Source: Vibrio ostreae | Lineage (GTDB): Bacteria > Pseudomonadota > Gammaproteobacteria > Enterobacterales > Vibrionaceae | Direction: 5' to 3' | Assembly: GCF_019226825.1 (NCBI RefSeq) | Contig: NZ_CP076643.1 | Span: 2,170,001 to 2,234,000 of the forward strand | Length of the DNA: 64,000 nt | In this document: in pieces, positions 30,038-38,392 of the stretch | Layout of the letters: every line of letters starts with the position of its first letter | Numbering within the stretch: the first letter of the stretch is position 1 | Position numbers and translations under genes: made by a program | Notes under the pieces: generated by a model | What the model was told of the DNA's origin: nothing | Database searches by the model: none | The model's input: only the letters and a program-made list of their open reading frames with translations

Positions 30038-30382
30038 ATGTCGGATTACGTCAAAGAGCTGCAAGCCTGGATTATCCAGCGCCAGCCCAAAACTCGCCCA
30101 CCCACCAAACAGGAAGTCCTTGCAACCTTCCTTGGCGTTCAACCCTTCGTCGAGGAAAGCATTGAGGCCGGATATAACCTCAAAACCATTTGGGAGTACC
30201 TGACGGAGCAGAAACATATCTCGTTCCGCTATGAAACGTTTCTGCGCTACGTAAAGCAGTACATCACGACGGCTCCCAAGCCCTGCACAACCAATAAGCC
30301 AGTGGAAGAGAAGCAGAACGTTTCTCGCAAAATCAGCGGATTTTCGTTTGATGCCAAGCCAAATAAGCAGGACTTGATATGA
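30038..30382 (+). CDS. traK: TraK-like oriT-binding protein
   Basis: A 114-residue protein with the layout of RK2 TraK: DYVKELQAWIIQRQPKTRPP, AGYNLKTIWEYLTEQKHISF, RYETFLRYVKQYI and a C-terminal GFSFDAKPNKQDLI. RK2 TraK binds beside oriT and wraps the DNA. As in RK2, the gene is transcribed toward oriT, on the opposite side from traJ and traI. The match is by recognition of motifs rather than by search. Confidence 0.75.
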   Translation: MSDYVKELQAWIIQRQPKTRPPTKQEVLATFLGVQPFVEESIEAGYNLKTIWEYLTEQKHISFRYETFLRYVKQYITTAPKPCTTNKPVEEKQNVSRKISGFSFDAKPNKQDLI

Positions 30383-30585
30383 ATACGCAGCCACGCTGTT
30401 TACCCGCTGTCAGCTCGCAGTCGCAGCGCTACCAACGCGCAACGCCGACACAGCTTTGTGTGTTTTTTGCTGGTATTGATGTGGTTTGTTCGTGTTTTTG
30501 CCTGCTTTTGGGCTGGTTTACGCGCAATTGCGTGATAGCAGCGCAGCATACCTGCGGTATCCAAAACACAGTTGCGGGCGATATT

Positions 30586-30640
30586 GCGGGCAGGATAGGT
30601 GAAGTGGTCCCCCCGACAAGTCGGCGGTTACCACTTCACT
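30586..30640 (-). other. oriT: IncP-type origin of transfer (oriT)
   Basis: The minus strand reads CTTCACCTATCCTGCCCGC (30604-30586), essentially the RK2 nic region; nicking would fall between G and C of CCTG|CCC at 30591/30590. Next to it lies a perfect inverted repeat GTGAAGTGG / CCACTTCAC (30600-30608 and 30629-30637), around an inner CCGAC-AA-GTCGG hairpin. This corresponds to the TraJ-binding repeat. The intergenic space 30,383-30,725 holds nothing else obvious. Confidence 0.88.
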
Positions 30641-30725
30641 TCCCTTATTCGCGCCAGGGCGCTCAACGGTAATCCTGCCCTGCGGGGCCGATTCAGTAAC
30701 AGACGGTTCGAGACGGAGACAACAC

Positions 30726-31088
30726 ATGAATCATTCAGAGAAAGTCACCAGGAAGAATACGACGCCAATCAAAGTCTATTGCCTGCCGGAAGAGCGTGAA
30801 CGGATTGAAGCCAATGCCAAACAAGCCGGGCTAAGCGTATCCACTTACCTGCGCAGAATTGGCCAGGGACGCCAAGTGAAAAGCGTCGTCGATGCTGAGC
30901 AAGTTCGAGAGCTGGTTAAGGTAAACGGCGATCTTGGCCGCCTTGGCGGTTTACTCAAACTCTGGCTGACCAACGATGTTAAAGCCGCGCAAATCGGTGT
31001 GCCGACCATCAAAGCCGTGCTGAACCGGATTGATACCACCAAAGATCAAATGAGCACCATCATGGAGTCGGTCCTGCGCCAAAGGTGA
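30726..31088 (+). CDS. traJ: TraJ, relaxosome accessory protein
   Basis: A 120-residue ribbon-helix-helix protein strongly resembling RK2 TraJ: TTPIKVYCLPEERERIEANA, SVSTYLRRIGQG and VNGDLGRLGGLLKLWLTND. TraJ binds the oriT repeat and recruits the relaxase. Its stop codon lies within the traI start region (GGTGATAGTAATG), so the two are coupled. Confidence 0.92.
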   Translation: MNHSEKVTRKNTTPIKVYCLPEERERIEANAKQAGLSVSTYLRRIGQGRQVKSVVDAEQVRELVKVNGDLGRLGGLLKLWLTNDVKAAQIGVPTIKAVLNRIDTTKDQMSTIMESVLRQR

Positions 31089-31093
31089 TAGTA

Positions 31094-32866
31094 ATGATTG
31101 TTAAACACATTCCGATGCGTTCCACACACAAATCTGATTTTGCCGGCTTAATTGATTACCTCACCGATACTCAGAGCAAAGAGCACCGCTTGGGAAACGT
31201 AAAGCTGACGAACTGCCACGCCGATTCCGTCCGGGATGCAATCAGCGAAGTGCTTGCCACTCAGCAGTCGAACACCCGGGCCAAGAACGATAAAACCTAT
31301 CACCTGATCATCAGCTTCCGAGCCGCTGAACAGCTTGAGCAGGGCGTGCTTTCAGAGATTGAAAATCGTGTGTGTGACAGCCTTGGATTTAACGGTCACC
31401 AACGTATCAGCGCCGTCCACAATGACACGGACAATCAGCATATCCATGTTGCCATCAATAAGATTCACCCAACGCGCCACACCATGCATGAACCGTATGC
31501 CGCCTATCGAACCTTGGCCGAACAATGTGAGCAGTTAGAAAAAGCGTTTGGACTCCAGCAGGACAATCACACACCGCAGCAAACTCATAACGCTGCGCGC
31601 GCGGCTGACATGGAGCGACACTCTGGTATTGAAAGCCTGTCAGGTTGGATTAAACGTGAGTGTTTAGACGAGATTAAAGCCGCCCAGACCTGGGCTGAAC
31701 TGCACGGTACCTGCCGCACACATGGCCTAACGCTATCGGCCAAAGGTAATGGCTTGGTTTTCTCGGCTGACAATGGAATCGCAGTCAAAGCCAGTACCGT
31801 TGCGCGCGATCTCTCAAAACCCAAGTTAGAAGCTCGATTCGGCGCTTTCCAATCGGCTCAGACCAATAGCAATCACTCCGGCCAAGCCGCGCAGCGCAAT
31901 TACCAAAAGCAACCGCTAAAAACACGCATCGATACCAGCGAACTTTATGCACGCTATCAGCGTGAGCAAAAGGCTCTCGCAACTCATAAGGCCACCGCTT
32001 TAGAGCAGCTTCGACACAAGAAAAACCAGCAAATCATCACCGCCAAAAATAACAACAAAGTTCGCCGCGCCGCCATCAAGCTGACCGGCAGCGGTCGATT
32101 AACCAAACGCGTACTGTATTCCCAGGCGAGTCAAGCGCTGCAAAACAACTTGGCTTCGATTCATAAACAATACCGACAAGAACGCCAACAGGTTTATCAA
32201 ACTCACAGCAAGCACACTTGGGCCGATTGGCTGAAACACCAAGCGCAACACGGCGACCAAACAGCATTAGCCGCGTTGCGAGCGCGAGAAGCAGCTCAAG
32301 CACTGAATGGCAACACGCTCCAGGGAAACGGACATACGCGCAAAGACCAGAGCAGTGTGATCGATTCAATCACCAAAACCGGCACCGTTCTGTTTCGCTC
32401 CAAAAATGGCGCAGTACGTGACGATGGTCAACGCCTCCAGGTTTCGACTCAATCCGACTCCGAAGCGATAACTCAGGCGCTGAAAATAGCCCTGGAGCGC
32501 TATGGCAATCAAATCAGTGTCAATGGTTCTCCGGAATTTAAAGCTCGCGTAATCCGCGCAGCGGCAGACACCGGCCTGCCCCTTACTTTCAGGGATAAAG
32601 GTCTGGAACAACGCCGACTCGCACTGCTGTCTGCCAACCATCAGGCCGCACCGAATAAGGCTCAGCGCCGTGGTGTTCCGCCGATTGGCAAAGCCCCGCC
32701 TGGTATCAGGCGCAATAGGCTCAGCACTCTTTCCCAGCTTGACGTCATGCGTTTTGCCAAACCACCAGAGCAAAGGCCATCGGCACTGGAACAACGCAAA
32801 GCGCAACTGCGCGCTGAAATGGCGCAGAAAAAACAGAAACAAGCCAAGAAGAGCAGAAGTCGATAA
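31094..32866 (+). CDS. traI: MOB-P family relaxase TraI
   Basis: The relaxase nicks oriT and stays bound to the transferred strand. It has 590 residues from ATG 31094 (GTG at 31085 is possible). Motif I tyrosine lies in FAGLIDYLTD and the HUH metal site in HNDTDNQHIHVAINKIHP, typical of the P1 clade with RK2 TraI. The C-terminal 350 residues are basic and glutamine-rich and shorter than in RK2 TraI (about 730). The neighbours traK-oriT-traJ show that this is a mobilisation unit. Confidence 0.92.
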   Translation: MIVKHIPMRSTHKSDFAGLIDYLTDTQSKEHRLGNVKLTNCHADSVRDAISEVLATQQSNTRAKNDKTYHLIISFRAAEQLEQGVLSEIENRVCDSLGFNGHQRISAVHNDTDNQHIHVAINKIHPTRHTMHEPYAAYRTLAEQCEQLEKAFGLQQDNHTPQQTHNAARAADMERHSGIESLSGWIKRECLDEIKAAQTWAELHGTCRTHGLTLSAKGNGLVFSADNGIAVKASTVARDLSKPKLEARFGAFQSAQTNSNHSGQAAQRNYQKQPLKTRIDTSELYARYQREQKALATHKATALEQLRHKKNQQIITAKNNNKVRRAAIKLTGSGRLTKRVLYSQASQALQNNLASIHKQYRQERQQVYQTHSKHTWADWLKHQAQHGDQTALAALRAREAAQALNGNTLQGNGHTRKDQSSVIDSITKTGTVLFRSKNGAVRDDGQRLQVSTQSDSEAITQALKIALERYGNQISVNGSPEFKARVIRAAADTGLPLTFRDKGLEQRRLALLSANHQAAPNKAQRRGVPPIGKAPPGIRRNRLSTLSQLDVMRFAKPPEQRPSALEQRKAQLRAEMAQKKQKQAKKSRSR

Positions 32867-32895
32867 CCCACTTAAACGTCAGTAAGGAGTACACG

Positions 32896-33672
32896 ATGAA
32901 CATCAGCACAAAAATTTTAGCGGCTAAAATTCGTCTTTTAGCACTCGGCGGGATCATGGCGCACGCTAGCCCTGTTTGGTCCGGTATACCGGTGGCCGAC
33001 GGCGTTAACCTGCAACAAAACATCATTTCGGCGATGGAAGCCGTGACGCAGACCGCCAAACAAATCCAGCAGTATCAGTCCCAATTACAGCAATATGAAA
33101 ACATGCTGCAAAACACCATGGCTCCGGCTTCCTACATCTGGGACCAGGCTCAATCCACGATTCATGATCTGACTCAGGCGACCAATACACTCGCCTACTA
33201 CCAGAATCAGCTCGGCAGTCTGGACGAGTATCTGGGCAAATTTCAGGATGTGGCCTACTACCGCAGTTCTCCTTGCTTTTCCTCTTCAGGGTGCAGTGAA
33301 ACGGAAAGGACAGCCATGATCCAAAACCGTCGCTTGGCCTCTGAATCTCAGAAAAAAGCCAACGACGCGTTATTCAACAACCTGGCACTCCAGCAAGACA
33401 ACTTACAAACCGATGCCCGCCAGCTTGAGCGATTGCAGTCAGCCGCTCAGGGAGCCGATGGTCAGATGGCCGCTATCGGTTATGCCAATCAGCTTGCCAG
33501 TAACCAGGCTAACCAACTGCTGCAAATCCGCAGTTTATTGATTGCTCAGCAAAACGCTGTAGGCGCTCGGATGCAGGCAGACGCCGATAAAGAGGCACTG
33601 CAACAAGCAGCCCACGAAGCACTTTTTGATTTTGGTTCGCCAACCGACCGTTCCCAAAACAGAGGATTTTAA
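32896..33672 (+). CDS. trbJ: P-type conjugative transfer protein TrbJ
   Basis: Secreted component of the IncP mating-pair apparatus (VirB5-like). The 258 residues have a signal peptide (residues about 1-29) and a long Gln-rich coiled coil (AKQIQQYQSQLQQYENMLQN). The C-terminus PTDRSQNRGF is almost repeated at the end of the next protein. It is followed by trbK and trbL in the RK2 order, but trbB-I are absent from the window. Presumably the product enters a machine supplied in trans. Confidence 0.88.
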   Translation: MNISTKILAAKIRLLALGGIMAHASPVWSGIPVADGVNLQQNIISAMEAVTQTAKQIQQYQSQLQQYENMLQNTMAPASYIWDQAQSTIHDLTQATNTLAYYQNQLGSLDEYLGKFQDVAYYRSSPCFSSSGCSETERTAMIQNRRLASESQKKANDALFNNLALQQDNLQTDARQLERLQSAAQGADGQMAAIGYANQLASNQANQLLQIRSLLIAQQNAVGARMQADADKEALQQAAHEALFDFGSPTDRSQNRGF

Positions 33673-33674
33673 GC

Positions 33675-33863
33675 ATGAAAATCACTTCATCCATCGCTTT
33701 GTGCCTGGTCACGTCATTACTTCTGCTTGGCTGTGACCAATCCCAAGACATCAAAGATATCGATTGCGACTCACCGGGCCTGACCAAAGCAGAGAAACAA
33801 CAAGCCAACTGCTTTTGGAACATGGGTGACCCTACCGATCGCAGCCAAAATAAGGGGTTCTGA
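33675..33863 (+). CDS. trbK: TrbK-like small lipoprotein (entry exclusion)
   Basis: A 62-residue lipoprotein with lipobox LLLLGC (Cys20). In RK2, TrbK is the entry-exclusion lipoprotein encoded between trbJ and trbL, exactly this position. The C-terminal NMGDPTDRSQNKGF closely repeats the end of TrbJ. Part of that DNA also provides the ribosome-binding site (AAGGGG) of the next gene. Assignment rests on position and lipobox more than on sequence. Confidence 0.7.
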   Translation: MKITSSIALCLVTSLLLLGCDQSQDIKDIDCDSPGLTKAEKQQANCFWNMGDPTDRSQNKGF

Positions 33864-33865
33864 TC

Positions 33866-34957
33866 ATGAAGGTTCGTCAGGTAATTTCCTTGGGCTTGAT
33901 TATCCCTTCGGTGACCGCCCATGCTGCCATTGATAACAACGGTGTGCTGGATGATGTCGCATTACAATTCATGACGGTCGCCAGTACCTGGACTGGCGTG
34001 ATAACCAACTATGCCAGTTGGCTGTTCTGGCTGCTTGGTACTATCTCTCTGGTTTGGACCGGAGGAACCCTCCTCCTCCGTCAAGCGGATATCAGGGAAT
34101 TCTTTGCCGAGTTTATCCGCTTCATAATGACGTTCGGCTTCTTTCTGTGGCTGCTACGTAATGGCCCTGAGTTTGCCACGTCCATCATTGATTCATTGAG
34201 AATCATTGGTGCAGAAGCTGCGGGGTTACCCCGTGAACTGACACCATCTGAGCCGATCAGTATTGCTCTGGATATTGTGGCTAAATCAAGCAATGCCTAC
34301 AGCTTTTCCAGCCCCTTCGATAGCCTGGCAATCTTTATCATCACCCTGCTGATTGTCGTTTGTATGACGATCGTTTCTGCCAACGTATTAGTGGCCTTGG
34401 TGTCGGCCTGGGTACTTTGTTATGCAGGAATCTTTGTCCTCGGCTTTGGCGGCTCGCGCTGGACTTCCGATATCGCCATTAACTATTTCCGTAACGTCCT
34501 TGGCCTGGCGTTAAAACTCATGACGATGACTCTCATGATCGGCATTGCGATGTCCATCATGGATTCATTCCTGGTCAACCTATCTGATGACGCTCCCATG
34601 CGAGAGCTGCTGGTTATTTTCATTGTTGCTCTGGTCCTGGTGCTACTGATTCATTCCGTTCCCAATATCGTTGCCGGTCTAATCCCTGGCGCAGGGGCCG
34701 CTGCCAGTTCGGGCAACATCAGTGCTGGAGCAATGGCCGGGGCCGCAATGACCACCGGGGGAATGGCCGCTGGTGCAGTCATGAGTACTGCCGGTGGCGC
34801 ATCAGCCCTTCAAGCCGCGTTTAAGTCGGCTACCAACTCAGACATGGCCGACATGATGACAGGCTCAATTGGCAGCGATTCTGCAAAGTCCGAAGAACCA
34901 GGTACAGGTGACACACCGTTTGCCAGAGCCGCAGGTATAGGGCGTGAATCGAATTGA
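33866..34957 (+). CDS. trbL: TrbL, inner-membrane conjugation channel protein
   Basis: VirB6-like polytopic protein of P-type secretion systems. The 363 residues have a cleavable-looking N-terminus, about six membrane helices (for example ASWLFWLLGTISLVWTGGTL and VVCMTIVSANVLVALVSAWV) and a Gly/Ala/Met-rich C-terminus. It is shorter than RK2 TrbL. It overlaps nothing and follows trbK by 2 bp. Together with trbJ and trbK it may replace subunits of a helper conjugation system. Confidence 0.88.
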   Translation: MKVRQVISLGLIIPSVTAHAAIDNNGVLDDVALQFMTVASTWTGVITNYASWLFWLLGTISLVWTGGTLLLRQADIREFFAEFIRFIMTFGFFLWLLRNGPEFATSIIDSLRIIGAEAAGLPRELTPSEPISIALDIVAKSSNAYSFSSPFDSLAIFIITLLIVVCMTIVSANVLVALVSAWVLCYAGIFVLGFGGSRWTSDIAINYFRNVLGLALKLMTMTLMIGIAMSIMDSFLVNLSDDAPMRELLVIFIVALVLVLLIHSVPNIVAGLIPGAGAAASSGNISAGAMAGAAMTTGGMAAGAVMSTAGGASALQAAFKSATNSDMADMMTGSIGSDSAKSEEPGTGDTPFARAAGIGRESN

Positions 34958-35059
34958 GTTTTCGCTGGCCAGTTCACGGTTGGCGGAAGAAATCACACAC
35001 CGAAGTTCTGAGAGAACAAGTCTCCAGGATTTCATCATTAGGCATATAGGAGAACAAGC

Positions 35060-35305
35060 ATGGAACTACATTTCCCACCACAAAATTGGACCGACTTTGG
35101 CGCATTCTTTGCGGTCATGTTTCTGGTAATGCTGGCGTTTTATTTTGCTGGTCAGTGGGCACACTCCACCAAATACAGCAAGCAGCTTTATCGCTTAGCT
35201 GACGTGCTGGAAGGGATTCAAAATAAAGTGGCAAACAAGGCGTATCGAGGAATGATGTCGTTGAATAAACGCGCCAACAAAAGCAAAGGTTGGCCGCTCA
35301 AGTAA
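35060..35305 (+). CDS. Small membrane protein after trbL
   Basis: An 81-residue protein with one membrane helix (FGAFFAVMFLVMLAFYFAGQ) and a basic cytosolic tail. AGGAGAAC precedes its ATG. I do not recognise the family. It belongs to the trb unit by direction and is followed by a hairpin at 35,327-35,349. Confidence 0.65.
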   Translation: MELHFPPQNWTDFGAFFAVMFLVMLAFYFAGQWAHSTKYSKQLYRLADVLEGIQNKVANKAYRGMMSLNKRANKSKGWPLK

Positions 35306-35326
35306 CGCAAATAATCAAGACACACA

Positions 35327-35349
35327 GGCCGGTGCTCGCAACACCGGCC
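35327..35349 (+). terminator. Hairpin after the trb genes
   Basis: GGCCGGTG and CACCGGCC pair around a 7-nt loop. The following sequence (CGCATTTTC) is only weakly T-rich, so it is a probable rather than certain terminator. Confidence 0.6.
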
Positions 35350-35472
35350 CGCATTTTCACATTAACCTTCCTGAGAGGTATAACATGACAATAAAACATT
35401 ATAGAGCACCTCACACAGAGTTAAAGTGCTTAAATTTCACCCTATCCAATGTGTCTTGTGAGGACTGATAGC

Positions 35473-36198
35473 ATGTCACGCAAGAACACTAAAACAACAC
35501 CAACAGCAATCAAAGGCTATTCCTCTGAAGTACGTGTAGTTCTGCGAGTAGTAAAACAAGGTAGCGTGCCAGAGGCTACTCGCCGCTTGATAGACAAGCT
35601 GAAGCACTTTCAGGACAAACCCTTTGTTCTCAGGTCACTAAATTCACTGATTAGCCCTCACAGGGATATGCAGCGCCGCGTAAGAGTCAGAGCGTTTCGG
35701 GTCTTAACGGTTCTAATCAGTTATATGGACTGGGCAACATTCCGCATTGGAATCCCAAAGACCGCATTTAATGATCCAGTCAAACACCGAGCCATGATCA
35801 AACGGTATGAAAAAATGTATAACGAAACAATGCCTGAATCCTCTTGGTTTCGTTATATCGATAAATTAACGCAAGCAGGCTACCTCAACAGTGCCAACAT
35901 GGATATTCGTAACCAAGACGGTCAAATTCGTGGGACGGCTGGACTTAAATGGCTCACCATGAAACTGATGAAAGAGCTTCGTTTGAAGTCGGGCTGGCTG
36001 GATGAACAAAGGAATCATGCACTGGAGCGGTTAAAAAAAACGGGCCGGTGTAACGTATGGCCTACCTATTTAAGTAAAATGGCCCAGAAGAAGCGAGTTA
36101 AAGCGATAGTAGATGAAGCCACACAAACAGAGTCATTCCAGGGGCAATTTGATACAGGCTTAACACCGCTCGACTTGAGATACCCACCCATTCATTAG
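35473..36198 (+). CDS. Unrecognised protein, possibly a replication initiator
   Basis: A 241-residue basic protein from ATG 35473 (GAGGA upstream). SSWFRYIDKLTQAGYLNSAN followed by QIRGTAGLKWLTMKLMKELR could form a winged helix as in plasmid initiators or regulators, but I do not recognise the family. It stands alone between the trb unit and a 500-bp non-coding stretch. That setting is compatible with an island replication or control function. Confidence 0.55.
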   Translation: MSRKNTKTTPTAIKGYSSEVRVVLRVVKQGSVPEATRRLIDKLKHFQDKPFVLRSLNSLISPHRDMQRRVRVRAFRVLTVLISYMDWATFRIGIPKTAFNDPVKHRAMIKRYEKMYNETMPESSWFRYIDKLTQAGYLNSANMDIRNQDGQIRGTAGLKWLTMKLMKELRLKSGWLDEQRNHALERLKKTGRCNVWPTYLSKMAQKKRVKAIVDEATQTESFQGQFDTGLTPLDLRYPPIH

Positions 36199-36696
36199 CA
36201 CTCCCAATTTCTTCATGCCAATTAGCTTTGGTCGACTTGTCACGTCTTCAAATCAGCCACTAACGCTAACGCTCAAGTTTTAACCTGAATATATCTAAAA
36301 TCTTGCACCGTATCCCTCTGACATAACTCAGTTGAGTCTGTTCAACCGACTCCGTTTTGATTTACCTACAAGCGTTCCGAAAAAATGAGAGTTGATAAAA
36401 GAATCCGGTATAACAAGTGGTTACTTCATTAACCGAACGGTTAAGCTCTATCACTGGTTTATTCATGCCTCGTCCCTCGTCATGAATAAACTTTTTAAGT
36501 AAGTATTGAAGGTTTACGCTGCGCTATGCCCAAAGGGGCAAGCCCCTCTGGACTCCCATTGGATACTTGGTCACCTGGCAGCAAGAACAGCTCACATATT
36601 GAGCACCTGAGCATATGGTGAGATGATAGTTTTTACGCCAGGAAGGTAATCGACTCAAACCACCAAAATCTTCTTACCGAGAGAGCCAGACGCAGC
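36199..36696. other. Non-coding stretch with palindromes
   Basis: No gene is supported here. TTAACCGAACGGTTAA (36,429-36,444) is a 7-bp inverted repeat with a 2-bp centre, and AGGGGCAAGCCCCT (36,535-36,548) is a perfect hairpin. Either could be an operator, or part of an origin for the preceding putative initiator. Confidence 0.5.
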
Positions 36697-36984
36697 ATGA
36701 AAAGAAAAGCACCCAATACAGAGCCACCACGCCCCCTCACAGAAGCCGAAAAGGAAAACTTGAGGAAAGATATGCATGAGTCGTCGAAATGGGCCAGAGA
36801 AGAACTGAGAAAGAGAAAAGAAGCCAGAGCATCTCGTTCTGACTACCTAGCTCATGATGGGCCAAGACCACTCACGCCTGAAGAGATTGAAGATCTTCGC
36901 CAAGAAATGAAAGATGTGTCAGCCAAGATGCGAGAAGAGTTGGAAAAGAGGTATAGCTCGAAGTCACGTCAAAATCAGAGGTAA
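36697..36984 (+). CDS. Small charged protein with an internal duplication
   Basis: The 95 residues contain two copies of a ~29-residue unit: RPLTEAEKENLRKDMHESSK... and RPLTPEEIEDLRQEMKDVSA..., each ending in REELxKR. Both are probably helical. The next gene starts 2 bp after its stop, so they form a pair. The family and function are not recognised. Confidence 0.65.
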   Translation: MKRKAPNTEPPRPLTEAEKENLRKDMHESSKWAREELRKRKEARASRSDYLAHDGPRPLTPEEIEDLRQEMKDVSAKMREELEKRYSSKSRQNQR

Positions 36985-36986
36985 CC

Positions 36987-37514
36987 ATGAGTGATTCAAC
37001 AACAGAAAATATGGTCGATTTCGGGCTGTTTACATACGGTCGGGAATACTACGAATCTGCACAAATACTGAAAGAAAATCACGTAACTTCAAACTCCTAC
37101 TACATCTTACTGGCGCTGGCTATCGAATGCTTTCTAAAGAGCATAAGAACTACGGTCATGTGGAATGGAAGTGTTGCGAACAAAGTCCAACACACGAAAA
37201 ATGTTCACGATCTAGCAAAGATATACCATAAAATCACAGTCAACTATCCAGAAGATGCGGCCTGGCTAGAACAAAAGTACGCAGAACAATTCCAGCGTTC
37301 ACTTAAAGCCGATATTGAATTGAACAAAGACGTTTTTACTTTGCGCCGTTATCCTTACTCAAACAAAGGCGAAATTCCTAAAATACCACTGCCCCAAACA
37401 AGAGAAGAGCTTTTGTACGGAATGCAATATAAAAATGACATTGCCGTGTATGAGAAACATCTAGAAGATGTGGCGCAGTTTTTCTACGACACACTATCAC
37501 CTCATTTTTCCTAA
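36987..37514 (+). CDS. HEPN-like helical protein
   Basis: A 175-residue protein. SNSYYILLALAIECFLKSIR followed by a His-containing HTKNVHDLAKIYHKI segment resembles HEPN/DUF4145-type helical bundles, but the R-x4-6-H catalytic pattern is not obvious. It is paired with the small repeat protein upstream, a layout common in two-gene toxin-antitoxin modules; that role is an inference. Confidence 0.55.
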   Translation: MSDSTTENMVDFGLFTYGREYYESAQILKENHVTSNSYYILLALAIECFLKSIRTTVMWNGSVANKVQHTKNVHDLAKIYHKITVNYPEDAAWLEQKYAEQFQRSLKADIELNKDVFTLRRYPYSNKGEIPKIPLPQTREELLYGMQYKNDIAVYEKHLEDVAQFFYDTLSPHFS

Positions 37515-37743
37515 CGCTTACCTAGTTTTTGTTCCAACATGTTAGGGAGAATTGCACTATCAAACGTTTAGAAGAGTTTGCATGCCGTTAGGAACTTATG
37601 ACGACTGGCCCCGCAGCGCTAGACCAATGACTCGAAGTAGAAGAGCTTTTGATATGATATTCACCTGTTAAAACACAAGGTATATTTAACTTAAATTGAC
37701 AGTAAGCTATAATCCGCCCTTCTCAGACGATGGGTAGTTGCAA

Positions 37744-38364
37744 ATGTCAAAAAGTTACAATCAAAATGAATCTGACTACAAGTTGCTGCTTATTGAACAT
37801 CTACTAGAGACTAGCCCCAATACACCTTTTGCAACAGAAGTTCCTTTCGCTTTTTCTAAAAGACGTGCTGATCTTGTAATTGTTGAAACAGGTTGTACGC
37901 ATGCAATAGAGATAAAAAGTGATGTTGATAATACATACTCGTTGGTAGAGCAACTAGTTGATTATCAAAAATCTTTCAATAAAGTATCGGTCTTAATAAG
38001 TGAGAAGCACATAGGCATCTTGCCAAATATACCCAAAAACATTGGTGTATTAATTTATGTTAATGGGAAGATAAGACAACGAAGGAAAGCCAAAGCACGT
38101 AGACAACTTGATAAGTTAATAGCGTTAGATCTATTATTAACTCAAGACCTATCATCATTAAGTACTATAAAGTCTAACAGAGTGGATATGATTAAGGAGT
38201 TAGCCAAAAAATTAACTTTTAGTGAAGTGAACGAACTGGCATACAACAGTGTAAGTGAAAAAGTCATACCTGTTTTTACATTATTTAGAAAAGAGCTTGG
38301 AAAAAAAATATCTGCTCATGATCTCGAAGTATTAGCTATGCGAACTATCACAGCCTTTTTGTAA
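37744..38364 (+). CDS. sce7726-family protein (PD-(D/E)XK nuclease-like)
   Basis: The 206 residues from ATG 37744 include ATEVPFAFSKRRADLVIVET and HAIEIKSDVDN, a D-x(n)-E-x-K arrangement typical of restriction-like nucleases. VEQLVDYQKSFNKVSVLI follows. In other genomes the sce7726 family is found beside sce7725/beta-family genes, and here such a gene converges on it 28 bp away. The base composition is clearly AT-rich compared with the transfer genes. Confidence 0.75.
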   Translation: MSKSYNQNESDYKLLLIEHLLETSPNTPFATEVPFAFSKRRADLVIVETGCTHAIEIKSDVDNTYSLVEQLVDYQKSFNKVSVLISEKHIGILPNIPKNIGVLIYVNGKIRQRRKAKARRQLDKLIALDLLLTQDLSSLSTIKSNRVDMIKELAKKLTFSEVNELAYNSVSEKVIPVFTLFRKELGKKISAHDLEVLAMRTITAFL

Positions 38365-38392
38365 GGTTCAACATATTAATTATCTATTTTTA

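Noticed and set aside
34944..35129. Separate 61-residue coding region overlapping the trbL end
   Set aside because: It overlaps trbL and the small membrane protein gene in another frame and has no ribosome-binding site or family resemblance.
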